Positions 26,500-32,597 of a stretch of 32,597 nt of DNA are shown here, one piece after another. Source of the DNA: Chlorogloeopsis fritschii PCC 6912 (lineage in GTDB: Bacteria; Cyanobacteriota; Cyanobacteriia; Cyanobacteriales; Nostocaceae); contig NZ_AJLN01000060.1 in NCBI RefSeq assembly GCF_000317285.1, forward strand, positions 1 through 32,597, read 5' to 3'. The translations under genes were made by a program, and so were the position numbers. The notes beneath the pieces are model-generated. The model had not been told where the DNA came from, did no database searches, and saw only the letters and a list, made by a program, of their open reading frames with translations. Position 1 is the first letter of the stretch. Every line of letters begins with the position of its first letter.

Positions 26500-27829
26500 C
26501 CTTCAGGGGTGGGATGAAAAACGACCCAAGCGACTTTAGTCGCAGTGACATCTTGTATTTATTATCTGTTTACGCTATAATTGCAGCGTAACTTAATAGT
26601 TGTCTATGTTAGTATACGAGTTCAAGTTGAAAGGCAAGCAGCAGCAGTTTAATCTGATTGATGAAGCAATCAGGACTGCTTTGTTTATCCGTAATTCTTG
26701 TGTCCGTTACTGGCTAGATAACAAACAAGTTGGTAAGTATGACTTAAGCTCCTACTGTAAAATTCTGGCTAAAAACTTTGAGTGGGCAAGTAAGCTCAAT
26801 TCAATGGCTAGACAGGCATCAGCAGACAGAGCTTGGTCGGCAATTTCTAGGTTCTACAGTAATTACAAGAAAAAAGTTCCAGGTAAGAAGGGTTTTCCAA
26901 AATTCAAAAAACGTGGACATTCTGTTGAGTACAAAACAACAGGATGGAAACTTTCTGAAGATAGAAAATATCTAACCCTGACTGATGATTTTGAAATAGG
27001 AAAACTTAAGCTAATTGGGACTTATGATCTGCATTTCTACCAAATTAAGGATATTAAACGTATTAGGCTGGTTAAGAGAGCAGACGGGTATTACGCTCAA
27101 TTCTGCATTGCTGTAGACCGAAAGATCAAAGAAAAGCCAACTAAAAAAGCCGTAGGATTAGATGTGGGGTTGACCCACTTCTACACTGACTCAGATGGAA
27201 ATAAAGTAGACAACCCTAAATTTTTGTGTAAGTCAGAGAAGTCACTCAAGAAACTGCAAAAACGGGTGTCTAAAAAATTCAAGAAAGGTCAACCGCAGTC
27301 TAATAACTACAAAAAAGCTAAGGATAAATTAGCTAGAAAACACTTGAAGGTCAGTAGGCAGCGTAAAGATTTTGCTGTGAAGTTGGCAAGATGCGTTATT
27401 CAGTCGGCAGACTTGATTGCTTATGAAGACTTGCAAGTGAGAAACATGGTTAGAAATCATAAATTAGCTAAAAGTATTAGTGATGCAGCGTGGTATCAGT
27501 TTCGATGTTGGCTTGAATATTTTGGAAATATCTACGGCAAGATAACTATTGCTGTAGCTCCTCAATATACAAGTATTCATTGCTCATCTTGTGGTAGACA
27601 AGTTAAGAAAAGCTTGTCAACTCGTACTCATAAATGTATTTGCGGTGCCCAGTTATGTCGTGATGAGAATGCTGCACTGAACATTTTGGCTAAAGGACTA
27701 AGTACGGTAGGTCATATCGGAACTAACGCTTGGGGACAGAACGACCTCTGTTTAGACTTGGAAACAAGTGTAAATAAGTCGGCTGGTTGAACCAAGAATC
27801 CCCCGACTTCAAGTCGGGGGAGTGTCAAA
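26500..27829 (+). mobile_element. IS605-type element with intact tnpB only
   Basis: The left end has the GCGACTTTAGTCGC hairpin (26530-26543) and the right end the CCCCCGACTTCAAGTCGGGGG hairpin (about 27800-27820), then TGTCAAA. Same IS type as the relic at 3656-3883. The exact left boundary is uncertain. No tnpA, so it needs TnpA in trans. It lies directly before a gene fragment. Confidence 0.75.
26606..27790 (+). CDS. tnpB: TnpB RNA-guided nuclease (IS605 family), second type
   Basis: 394 residues from ATG 26606. The RuvC triad is intact: Asp in G-L-D-V-G-L-T-H, Glu in I-A-Y-E-D-L-Q-V, and Asp in C-R-D-E-N-A-A-L-N. The zinc ribbon has C-S-S-C-G and C-I-C-G. Highly basic throughout. The omegaRNA should run from the tnpB end to about 27829, with the guide being the first bases after it. 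Its tail is nearly identical to the relic at 3684-3850. Sequence is clearly distinct from the TnpB at 4799. Confidence 0.9.
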   Translation: MLVYEFKLKGKQQQFNLIDEAIRTALFIRNSCVRYWLDNKQVGKYDLSSYCKILAKNFEWASKLNSMARQASADRAWSAISRFYSNYKKKVPGKKGFPKFKKRGHSVEYKTTGWKLSEDRKYLTLTDDFEIGKLKLIGTYDLHFYQIKDIKRIRLVKRADGYYAQFCIAVDRKIKEKPTKKAVGLDVGLTHFYTDSDGNKVDNPKFLCKSEKSLKKLQKRVSKKFKKGQPQSNNYKKAKDKLARKHLKVSRQRKDFAVKLARCVIQSADLIAYEDLQVRNMVRNHKLAKSISDAAWYQFRCWLEYFGNIYGKITIAVAPQYTSIHCSSCGRQVKKSLSTRTHKCICGAQLCRDENAALNILAKGLSTVGHIGTNAWGQNDLCLDLETSVNKSAG

Positions 27830-27834
27830 GAACA

Positions 27835-27993
27835 GGAGACTGGGAGGTTTCAAAAGTTGATGTGTATGAAACGAAAACAGAAGGTGCTGAGTTTGATGTT
27901 ATTGCTATTTGTTGGTGTAAATATTCACCAATCAATAGTCCCTTGAAGCAACTACCAGAAATTCAAATTCACCAAGATTTGCAAGAGGTTTAG
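27835..27993 (+). pseudogene. 5'-truncated gene fragment next to the IS right end
   Basis: An open frame of 52 codons reads G-D-W-E-V-S-K-V-D-V-Y-E-T-K-T-E and ends H-Q-D-L-Q-E-V. It looks like natural protein but has no good start: GTG 27862 is the only option and its ribosome binding site is poorly spaced. The IS probably removed the 5' part. An alternative ATG at 27860 in another frame gives a 28-residue hydrophobic peptide and is less convincing. Confidence 0.4.
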
Positions 27994-28027
27994 ATATTTG
28001 TCTCTACGTAGTTCATCGACAACCTGA

Positions 28028-28056
28028 TTGGCACAATTGACAACTAAATATAAAAT
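28028..28056 (+). promoter_or_regulatory. Operator-promoter for dinD-like gene 2
   Basis: TTGGCA-CAAT-TGACAA (28028-28043) is the same variant as at 14046. TTGGCA is also the -35, and TAAAAT at 28051-28056 follows with a 17-base spacer. Confidence 0.65.
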
Positions 28057-28085
28057 AAAAGAGCGGGTACCACTCGCTCTTTTAT
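28055..28085 (+). terminator. Leader hairpin before dinD-like gene 2
   Basis: ATAAAAGAGCG (28055-28065) and CGCTCTTTTAT (28075-28085) are perfect complements around a 9-base loop. Nearly the same stem as at 14074-14105. It ends 17 bases before the ATG. Confidence 0.65.
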
Positions 28086-28102
28086 CGTTTAGTAGGTAAA
28101 TC

Positions 28103-28765
28103 ATGCCTAACATTACTAATTCTAACCCATTTGATAGTATCCGTCACGTTGACGAAGAAGGCTTTGAATTTTGGTTAGCTCGCGAGTTAATGGTTGTCAT
28201 GGGGTATCCCAAATGGCAGCATTTTGAACAACCTATTAATCAAGCCATTGAGAACCTAGAACTTAATGGTGATAACATTTCAGATCATTTTTTACGGTCA
28301 AGCGTCAAAAAAGATGGCGAGACCAGGGGACGAGTTGGGAAAGATTATAAACTTTCTCGATACGCTTGCTATATGGTTGCTTTATGTTGTGATGGAAGAA
28401 AAACAGAAGTCGCTACAGCCAAAAAATACTTTGCCATCAAAACTCGCGAAGCTGAAGTTGCAATTCCTCAACTCAATGATCGCTTGCGGGAGCTAGAACT
28501 CCAATTAGAATTAGCCAAAACTCAAGAAAGGTTATCTATCAATCAGCACAAGCTATTAGCAACAGTTCATCTTTTAGAAACTATTTCCCCAGGACTAGCA
28601 CCACTAGCATTAGGTAATCCTTCTGCCGTCGTAGAGCGCACCGAATACATTGAGCGCGTAATCACACCTGATGGCGAGGCACATGAAGGTGTTGGCATAA
28701 CTCATATACAACGCAGACTTGGTTTCAAAACTACTAAGCAGGCCTGGGCATGGTTAGGAGAATAA
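28103..28765 (+). CDS. DinD-like protein, paralogue 2
   Basis: 220 residues. DinD pattern: F-D-S-I-R-H-V-D-E-E-G-F-E-F-W-L-A-R-E-L, then M-G-Y-P-K-W-Q-H-F, D-Y-K-L-S-R-Y-A-C-Y-M-V-A and Y-F-A-I-K-T-R-E-A-E-V. Shares the same N-terminal half and upstream operator-hairpin leader as the gene at 14124, but has a shorter and different C-terminal third (G-V-G-I-T-H-I-Q-R-R-L-G). The C-terminal part may give it a different partner or DNA target. Function inferred from DinD. Confidence 0.82.
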   Translation: MPNITNSNPFDSIRHVDEEGFEFWLARELMVVMGYPKWQHFEQPINQAIENLELNGDNISDHFLRSSVKKDGETRGRVGKDYKLSRYACYMVALCCDGRKTEVATAKKYFAIKTREAEVAIPQLNDRLRELELQLELAKTQERLSINQHKLLATVHLLETISPGLAPLALGNPSAVVERTEYIERVITPDGEAHEGVGITHIQRRLGFKTTKQAWAWLGE

Positions 28766-28767
28766 AT

Positions 28768-29193
28768 ATGGGTACAACATTGGATTATGTACTACAACTT
28801 AAAGAGGTTTACCAGAAAGTAGCTGATTTGGAAAAGTCATTACCTAATAACTTAGGCTATATACTAAATTCTGTCCTTGGAAGTTATGAGAACCTTTTTA
28901 ATAGGTTTTGTCCTTTTAAAGTAGGAGAGAGAGTTGTTCTTACAAAAACACCAGAGATAGACAAAGAATCTGGTTGGTATCGTGGCAAGCATTTTCTTGT
29001 AGAAGGGGCGATCGCTACCATCAAAAATAGGGATTATTACCAAAATAAATTTGTTTTTTACTTAGAATTTGAAAACGAGTCTTGGATTGATAGTAACGGT
29101 GAAATTCATTTATACGATCCAGAAAGACGTCACCACTTTGCCTTTAGCGAGGATTTTGTTGGTAATTGCTTAAATGTCAATAATGACATATGA
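28768..29193 (+). CDS. Hypothetical protein, 141 aa
   Basis: ATG 28768 with AGGAG upstream; starts MGTTLDYVLQLKEVYQK. The first 50 residues are helical. The rest is beta-rich with a G-E-R-V-V-L-T-K patch that resembles small SH3-like folds, but no family is recognised. Its 3' end carries an operator palindrome at 29174-29189. Confidence 0.55.
   Translation: MGTTLDYVLQLKEVYQKVADLEKSLPNNLGYILNSVLGSYENLFNRFCPFKVGERVVLTKTPEIDKESGWYRGKHFLVEGAIATIKNRDYYQNKFVFYLEFENESWIDSNGEIHLYDPERRHHFAFSEDFVGNCLNVNNDI
29174..29189. promoter_or_regulatory. Operator variant ATGTCA-ATAA-TGACAT
   Basis: A self-complementary-armed match to the repeated operator, inside the last codons of the 28768 gene and upstream of the small gene at 29221. 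A further TGTCA lies at 29197. Confidence 0.6.
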
Positions 29194-29220
29194 TATGTCA
29201 TAAGTTAAAAAATAGAAATT

Positions 29221-29370
29221 ATGAATTATCAACAAAAAATTTTAACTAGGGCGAAAATAGCGAGTCGGTTATGGTACGAGCGATACGGCGATCGCAAAGA
29301 TTTAAAGAGTGATGAAATACTTCAATTGTGGCGAGAGGCGGGGGGACTGATTGAAAAAGAAGCAGCTTAA
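29221..29370 (+). CDS. Small hypothetical protein, 49 aa
   Basis: Begins MNYQQKILTRAKIASRLWYERYGD and is basic and helical, ending G-L-I-E-K-E-A-A. A HIP1 site is read in frame as Y-G-D-R-K. Natural composition and position after an operator support it; no ribosome binding site stands out. No family recognised. Confidence 0.5.
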   Translation: MNYQQKILTRAKIASRLWYERYGDRKDLKSDEILQLWREAGGLIEKEAA

Positions 29371-29390
29371 GTCAGCAACCCCGCACTAAA

Positions 29391-29594
29391 GTGAAAGAAT
29401 TAGTTGGTGCAAATACTGTAAAATATAGAGTTTATCACTGGTGGCAAGGTGATGACTGGTCTGATCCGCAGTGGGTACATAGCGGTGATTTTTCGGAGTT
29501 AAAAGCAAAAGAAAAAGTTGTCCAACTAAAATCCACTGGGTTTAAGCTAGTCAAAGTAGTCAGGATTGATTCTGAGGAAGTAGCGATCGCATGA
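29391..29594 (+). CDS. Small hypothetical protein, 67 aa
   Basis: GTG 29391 start. Beta-rich with Trp residues (Y-H-W-W-Q-G-D-D-W), ending F-K-L-V-K-V-V-R-I-D-S-E. Overlaps the next start by four bases (ATGA). Function unknown. Confidence 0.55.
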   Translation: MKELVGANTVKYRVYHWWQGDDWSDPQWVHSGDFSELKAKEKVVQLKSTGFKLVKVVRIDSEEVAIA

Positions 29595-29841
29595 ATCTAA
29601 TACATAGCGAGGACAGGATACCACTGAAAGATTTACCACCAGGTAGTCTATTCCAATTTGGCAAGACTATTGCACTTAAATCTGAATACGTTTCCGACAA
29701 TGGAAGGATAGAAGCTTTTATTGTGGGGACTGGGAATACTTTTTTGGTGGCGTTACACTACCAGAAGAAGTAAATAATCTATTAGTAACACCTTTAGAAA
29801 TCACACCTTCAGAAGTTTTTTATGGTATTGACAAAGAGTGA
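29591..29841 (+). CDS. Hypothetical protein with a -1 frameshift (83 aa if shifted)
   Basis: Frame 0 from ATG 29591 ends at 29773 after 60 residues. From about 29740 the -1 frame continues G-G-V-T-L-P-E-E-V-N-N-L-L-V-T-P and stops at 29841. The text at the switch is ACT TTT TTG, a U-UUU-UUG slippery heptamer, followed by GGT in the new frame. Either a programmed -1 shift or a lost T (T7 to T6) in the homopolymer explains it. The joined product looks natural over its whole length. Function unknown. Confidence 0.5.
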
Positions 29842-30043
29842 TGATTCAAAATTAGTTTGTTTCGTCATGGGGGCGAAAATCATCAGGCGCTATGAACCAC
29901 AGGCAGAGATGTCTGTAAACAATGGATTTATATACGTCGGCAACTATGAATTGTCTTATAGCAGAATGACTCAACTTGAAAAAGAAATGATGGAGTCACT
30001 AGGCTGGATAGAAGGAGATGAAAGCTGGGCTTTCTATGCTTAA
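29822..30043 (+). CDS. Small hypothetical protein, 73 aa
   Basis: ATG 29822 lies inside the end of the frameshifted gene, so overlap is expected. Starts MVLTKSDDSKLVCFVMGAK; acidic and Tyr-rich end. No family recognised. Confidence 0.5.
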   Translation: MVLTKSDDSKLVCFVMGAKIIRRYEPQAEMSVNNGFIYVGNYELSYSRMTQLEKEMMESLGWIEGDESWAFYA

Positions 30044-30046
30044 CTT

Positions 30047-30310
30047 ATGGATGAACTCACTAGAGACATAATTATAACTTTTGATAACCCAGAGAACGCT
30101 GCTAGGTGCTTTGAGTACCTTTCACTCAAATTTGGTTTTCAAACAAAAATAGAGGATCACGTTGTAATTGTTCGTTGTATTTTGATATATTTTGCTGAAG
30201 TCTGGGAATTGATCACTTGTGACTATATAGAGTCCCGCGATCCGTTGTCACTTCATTTAGAACAAATTAACTTCAAACCTATTAACGGGGAACAAGGAAC
30301 AGGGAATTAA
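30047..30310 (+). CDS. Small hypothetical protein, 87 aa
   Basis: ATG 30047, three bases after the previous stop. Alpha/beta pattern, starting MDELTRDIIITFDNPENA. The last seven residues (G-E-Q-G-T-G-N) are coded by the start of a heptameric repeat, so the natural end may have been displaced by it. Confidence 0.55.
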   Translation: MDELTRDIIITFDNPENAARCFEYLSLKFGFQTKIEDHVVIVRCILIYFAEVWELITCDYIESRDPLSLHLEQINFKPINGEQGTGN

Positions 30311-30316
30311 ATAAAC

Positions 30317-30344
30317 TGTTGCCTGTTGCCTGTTGCCTGTTGCC
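30317..30344. repeat. Tandem heptamer TGTTGCC, four copies
   Basis: Four perfect copies in a row, with no spacers. Heptameric tandem repeats of this style are a known trait of filamentous cyanobacterial genomes. Not a CRISPR array. Confidence 0.85.
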
Positions 30345-30358
30345 TCTCCCTAAGGGGG

Positions 30359-30418
30359 TTGACACTTCAGAGGAGATGATACGATAATAGTTATATAACA
30401 AACCGAGATAACTATTAT
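30359..30418 (+). promoter_or_regulatory. Promoter with inverted repeat over the start codon
   Basis: TTGACA (30359-30364) and GATAAT (30383-30388), spacer 18. ATAATAGTTAT (30384-30394) and ATAACTATTAT (30408-30418) are perfect 11-bp inverted arms; the right arm includes the first two bases of the ATG at 30417. A regulator bound here would cover both the -10 and the start. Confidence 0.65.
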
Positions 30419-30821
30419 GTCCTTAACAACGGCAGTTACTACTAAAAAATACGATTCTCTAATAGAATGCCCTCGCTGCTGCGGACAAGGTTACATCCAA
30501 GCTTACAGCCACATTAAAGGAGGTGTTTGCTTCTTATGTGCAGGCGCTAAAGTAATTGAATTAAGAAAAAAATACATCAAGAAAGATAAAATTGTTTGTA
30601 GATTCATCAAAGGACATTGCCACCAATATGATGCAAACTGGAAGTTACAGTGGGTTTATAAAGAAACAATTTCAGTTTCCTTTGACGGTGGTGAAACCTT
30701 TGAATTTGTTCGCACTATTGAAGACAACAACAGAGAACAAATGCGATCACTCTGGTTGTGGTGCAAACAAAATGGGGCAGAAATGCTGCAAAAGAACAAA
30801 GACTTAGAAACTGAAGAATGA
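30417..30821 (+). CDS. Zinc-binding (DnaJ-like cysteine motif) protein
   Basis: 134 residues. C-P-R-C-C-G-Q-G-Y and C-F-L-C-A-G-A give two CxxC pairs, as in one zinc module of DnaJ-type proteins, within residues 18-44. A charged C-terminal half follows. Could bind nucleic acid or act as a chaperone adapter. Its start codon is under the inverted repeat described above. Confidence 0.55.
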   Translation: MSLTTAVTTKKYDSLIECPRCCGQGYIQAYSHIKGGVCFLCAGAKVIELRKKYIKKDKIVCRFIKGHCHQYDANWKLQWVYKETISVSFDGGETFEFVRTIEDNNREQMRSLWLWCKQNGAEMLQKNKDLETEE

Positions 30822-31009
30822 ATTGCCCTCATTGCCAATCATCAAATATTGTCGCCTGTGGCTCCCAATCTAATGGGAGTAAAAAACATAAGTGCAAAGA
30901 ATGTCTTAAAACTTTCACTGAAGGCGGTAAGGCTAAAGGCCGCCCAAAGCAGTACTCTACTGATTATGATAGGGTCAAAGCCTGGAGAAAGCGCAGAAAG
31001 CAAAACTAA
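30818..31009 (+). CDS. Small zinc-ribbon protein, IS1-InsA-like N-terminus
   Basis: 63 residues, overlapping the previous stop by four bases (ATGA). C-P-H-C and C-K-E-C-L-K-T-F give a zinc ribbon like the N-terminus of IS1 InsA. The C-terminal part is very basic (W-R-K-R-R-K-Q-N). Probable DNA-binding phage regulator. Convergent with the integrase, overlapping by four bases. Confidence 0.6.
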   Translation: MNCPHCQSSNIVACGSQSNGSKKHKCKECLKTFTEGGKAKGRPKQYSTDYDRVKAWRKRRKQN

Positions 31010-32547
31010 AATCTCAACTTAACCTCTATGACAACGGGAATCATACGCTCCCGTTGTTTACCATTTTTGTAGAATTCCAAAACTTTTTCTTGCCCTACTA
31101 AAACATAATCAACAAAAGTTATATACCCCTGTCGTTTGTCATTTTCCGACTGCCGCAACCAATCTTCTTTTGACGAGAAAAAAGCCAACAACATCATTCT
31201 TAGATGCTCATCCACATCATCTTTGATGACTCGTGATTGTTCTAATTTGGCAATTTGCGATCGTAGTCTAATTTTAAGAGACTCAATTTCTGGATCGTCA
31301 CCCCAAGACTCAGCCCGCTTCAATTTTTCTCGTGCTTCGATTAACTCTGGGGAATCGGGTTCTTGCTGCTGTATTGCAATGGTATTATCAGCTAACTTAT
31401 CAGCCGACAAAACCAAAGCGTCTACTATGGCATTCTCCAAAATATCCTCCCGAATCATCCCTCTAGCTTCACACGATCGCTGCTGGGAGTAACCACGACA
31501 TTGATAATAACGAAGTTTGCGATCGCCAATTTGCTTCATAGCCTGCGCTTTAAGTGGGTACCCGCACAAAGCGCACTTGGCTATTCCAGTCAATAGATTT
31601 TCTTGTCGCCGACCATAAGATCCAATCTCATAGTTTTTAGCTAGTATCAATCTAATTTGTTCCTGCTCGCTGCGCTTCATTATTGCATGGTCTGGGTGGG
31701 TATCTCTGATAATTTGATTTGAGCTTTTGTAATGTGTATCTCCAACCAAGACAGCACTTAATAGAAGCTTCCTTACCCCAGAAGGACAAGGACGGAAAAC
31801 CCCAGAGCGAACACCTCTAGATTTCTTGACTACTCCAATAGCCTTTTCAATGGAATCTCCATCCTCTAAAACAAAAGAAATTTCTTTCTGGTTTGGTGTC
31901 CCCGAAGGATATCCTATCTTCTGAATGCCATATCGAGCAAAGGCCCTCTTTGTAGTGGCTCGAAGCGATCGCGTCTCGAAGAACCAATCTTTCAACTCTA
32001 TGAGTAAATCAGAGCGAGACATTTCTTGCTTGTTCTCAATCAAACATAGAAAAGGCCTGGTATCTAACGCATATTTACCATCACGGCGGATGTATCCAAA
32101 TGGGACTTGAGAGGTTGCGATACCCTGCGATCGCCGATATTCATTACCTTTCTTGAGGCGCATCCTGGTAGTCTTTAACTCCCTTCTGGCGAAGACTACA
32201 CCAAGCATTGCTGCGAATTCACCATCGACACTGGATAAATCGATATTTTCGTCGATGGCAACTAGTTTTACATCATACTTATTAAAAATCTCACTTAAAA
32301 ACTCAAGTAATCCCGGAGAGGAAGTTACTCTGTCCATGCGAGTGATTAGCACCTTGCCGATTTCACCGCGCTTAATATCTTTTACCAGCTGGTTTAGTCC
32401 CTTGCGATCGCGCTTGTCCCGACTACCAACATCAACATAAATTCTACTAGCACCAGCACTTTTAAGGCGACCGTACTGCTGAGAAAGTCCAGTTTCAATT
32501 TGTTCGTCTGTGGAAACTCTTACAAGCCCGACAGTTAATCTAAGCAT
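31006..32547 (-). CDS. Large serine recombinase (integrase), XisF-like
   Basis: 513 residues from ATG 32547 (the ATG at 32589 adds 14 unlikely residues). The N-terminal catalytic domain has G-L-V-R-V-S-T-D-E-Q with the nucleophile Ser12, and I-T-R-M-D-R-V-T-S-S. A recombinase domain follows, then a zinc ribbon (C-A-L-C-G-Y-P-L and Y-Y-Q-C-R-G, R-S-C-E-A-R-G), and a coiled-coil C-terminal part. Such enzymes integrate phage DNA at a short att site. XisF of Nostoc is related. Its promoter and probably attP lie at or beyond 32550-32597. Confidence 0.9.
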   Translation of the reverse strand: MLRLTVGLVRVSTDEQIETGLSQQYGRLKSAGASRIYVDVGSRDKRDRKGLNQLVKDIKRGEIGKVLITRMDRVTSSPGLLEFLSEIFNKYDVKLVAIDENIDLSSVDGEFAAMLGVVFARRELKTTRMRLKKGNEYRRSQGIATSQVPFGYIRRDGKYALDTRPFLCLIENKQEMSRSDLLIELKDWFFETRSLRATTKRAFARYGIQKIGYPSGTPNQKEISFVLEDGDSIEKAIGVVKKSRGVRSGVFRPCPSGVRKLLLSAVLVGDTHYKSSNQIIRDTHPDHAIMKRSEQEQIRLILAKNYEIGSYGRRQENLLTGIAKCALCGYPLKAQAMKQIGDRKLRYYQCRGYSQQRSCEARGMIREDILENAIVDALVLSADKLADNTIAIQQQEPDSPELIEAREKLKRAESWGDDPEIESLKIRLRSQIAKLEQSRVIKDDVDEHLRMMLLAFFSSKEDWLRQSENDKRQGYITFVDYVLVGQEKVLEFYKNGKQRERMIPVVIEVKLRF

Positions 32548-32597
32548 GGAGTGTAGAAAATTTGGACATAAGCTATTTTGCCATAACACATACTTTA

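Noticed and set aside
30317-30344. CRISPR-like repeat
   Set aside because: The units are seven bases long with no spacers, so this is a simple tandem repeat.
1-32597. tRNA or rRNA genes
   Set aside because: I looked for cloverleaf-like and conserved rRNA stretches and saw none.

Overview
This window looks like part of a temperate phage or prophage from a filamentous (Nostoc-like) cyanobacterium. HIP1 octamers (GCGATCGC) are scattered through nearly every gene and spacer. There is an NblA homologue, an XisF-like large serine recombinase, several IS200/IS605-type elements, and short purine-rich and heptameric repeats of the kind common in such genomes. Phage identity rests on a packaging operon (TerS-like, ParB-like, TerL), a repressor with a divergent switch region, a recombination-directionality-factor-like protein, two DinD-type proteins and a serine integrase. 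No portal, capsid or tail gene was recognised, so the structural genes lie outside the window or are lost.

Layout. 1-3614: a partial gene on the minus strand, then plus-strand genes of unknown function (a probable secreted protein, a 41-codon ORF, a 310-residue protein, an acidic protein). 3611-5990: a mobile-element cluster with a long palindrome, an internally deleted tnpB relic, an IS200-type tnpA and a complete tnpB element. 6081-12128 (minus): late packaging operon with a DEDDh exonuclease, a hypothetical, TerS-like, ParB-like, another hypothetical, and TerL carrying two inteins, one in the P-loop and one at Walker B. 12163-14027 (plus): small accessory genes, two probably exported or membrane-bound. 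14046-16457: DinD paralogue 1, a small convergent gene, a 57-aa gene and the RDF-like gene. 16458-19330: HTH repressor and a divergent operon with a tandem-RHH-like protein, a hypothetical, a zinc-finger/LuxR-HTH protein, a C5-cytosine methyltransferase and a 30-residue membrane peptide. 19536-26099: nucleotide and takeover operon with nrdA, nrdB, nblA, dcd, thyX, a MazG-like/dUTPase fusion and an adenine-type methyltransferase. 26119-27993: a small membrane protein, a complete tnpB element and a gene fragment. 28028-31009: DinD paralogue 2 and a run of short overlapping genes. 31006-32547 (minus): the serine integrase.

The feature that ties the window together is a palindrome, TTGTCA-N4-TGACAA. 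I find it in near-identical form at about ten intergenic or gene-end positions, usually upstream of a transcription unit. Two N3-spaced versions sit between the HTH repressor and its divergent operon. The simplest reading is a phage-wide regulon run by that repressor. Other points of interest are a class-3-type intein in the TerL P-loop, a purine-rich hairpin repeat inserted in frame into both nrdA and nrdB, and a candidate -1 frameshift site at about 29740.

Functionally, the NrdAB, Dcd, ThyX and Dut set would supply dNTPs and dTTP and keep uracil out of DNA. NblA would dismantle phycobilisomes for amino acids or to lower light harvesting. The methyltransferases would modify phage DNA. The integrase and RDF would control integration and excision. 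All calls come from reading the sequence; no database search was run.
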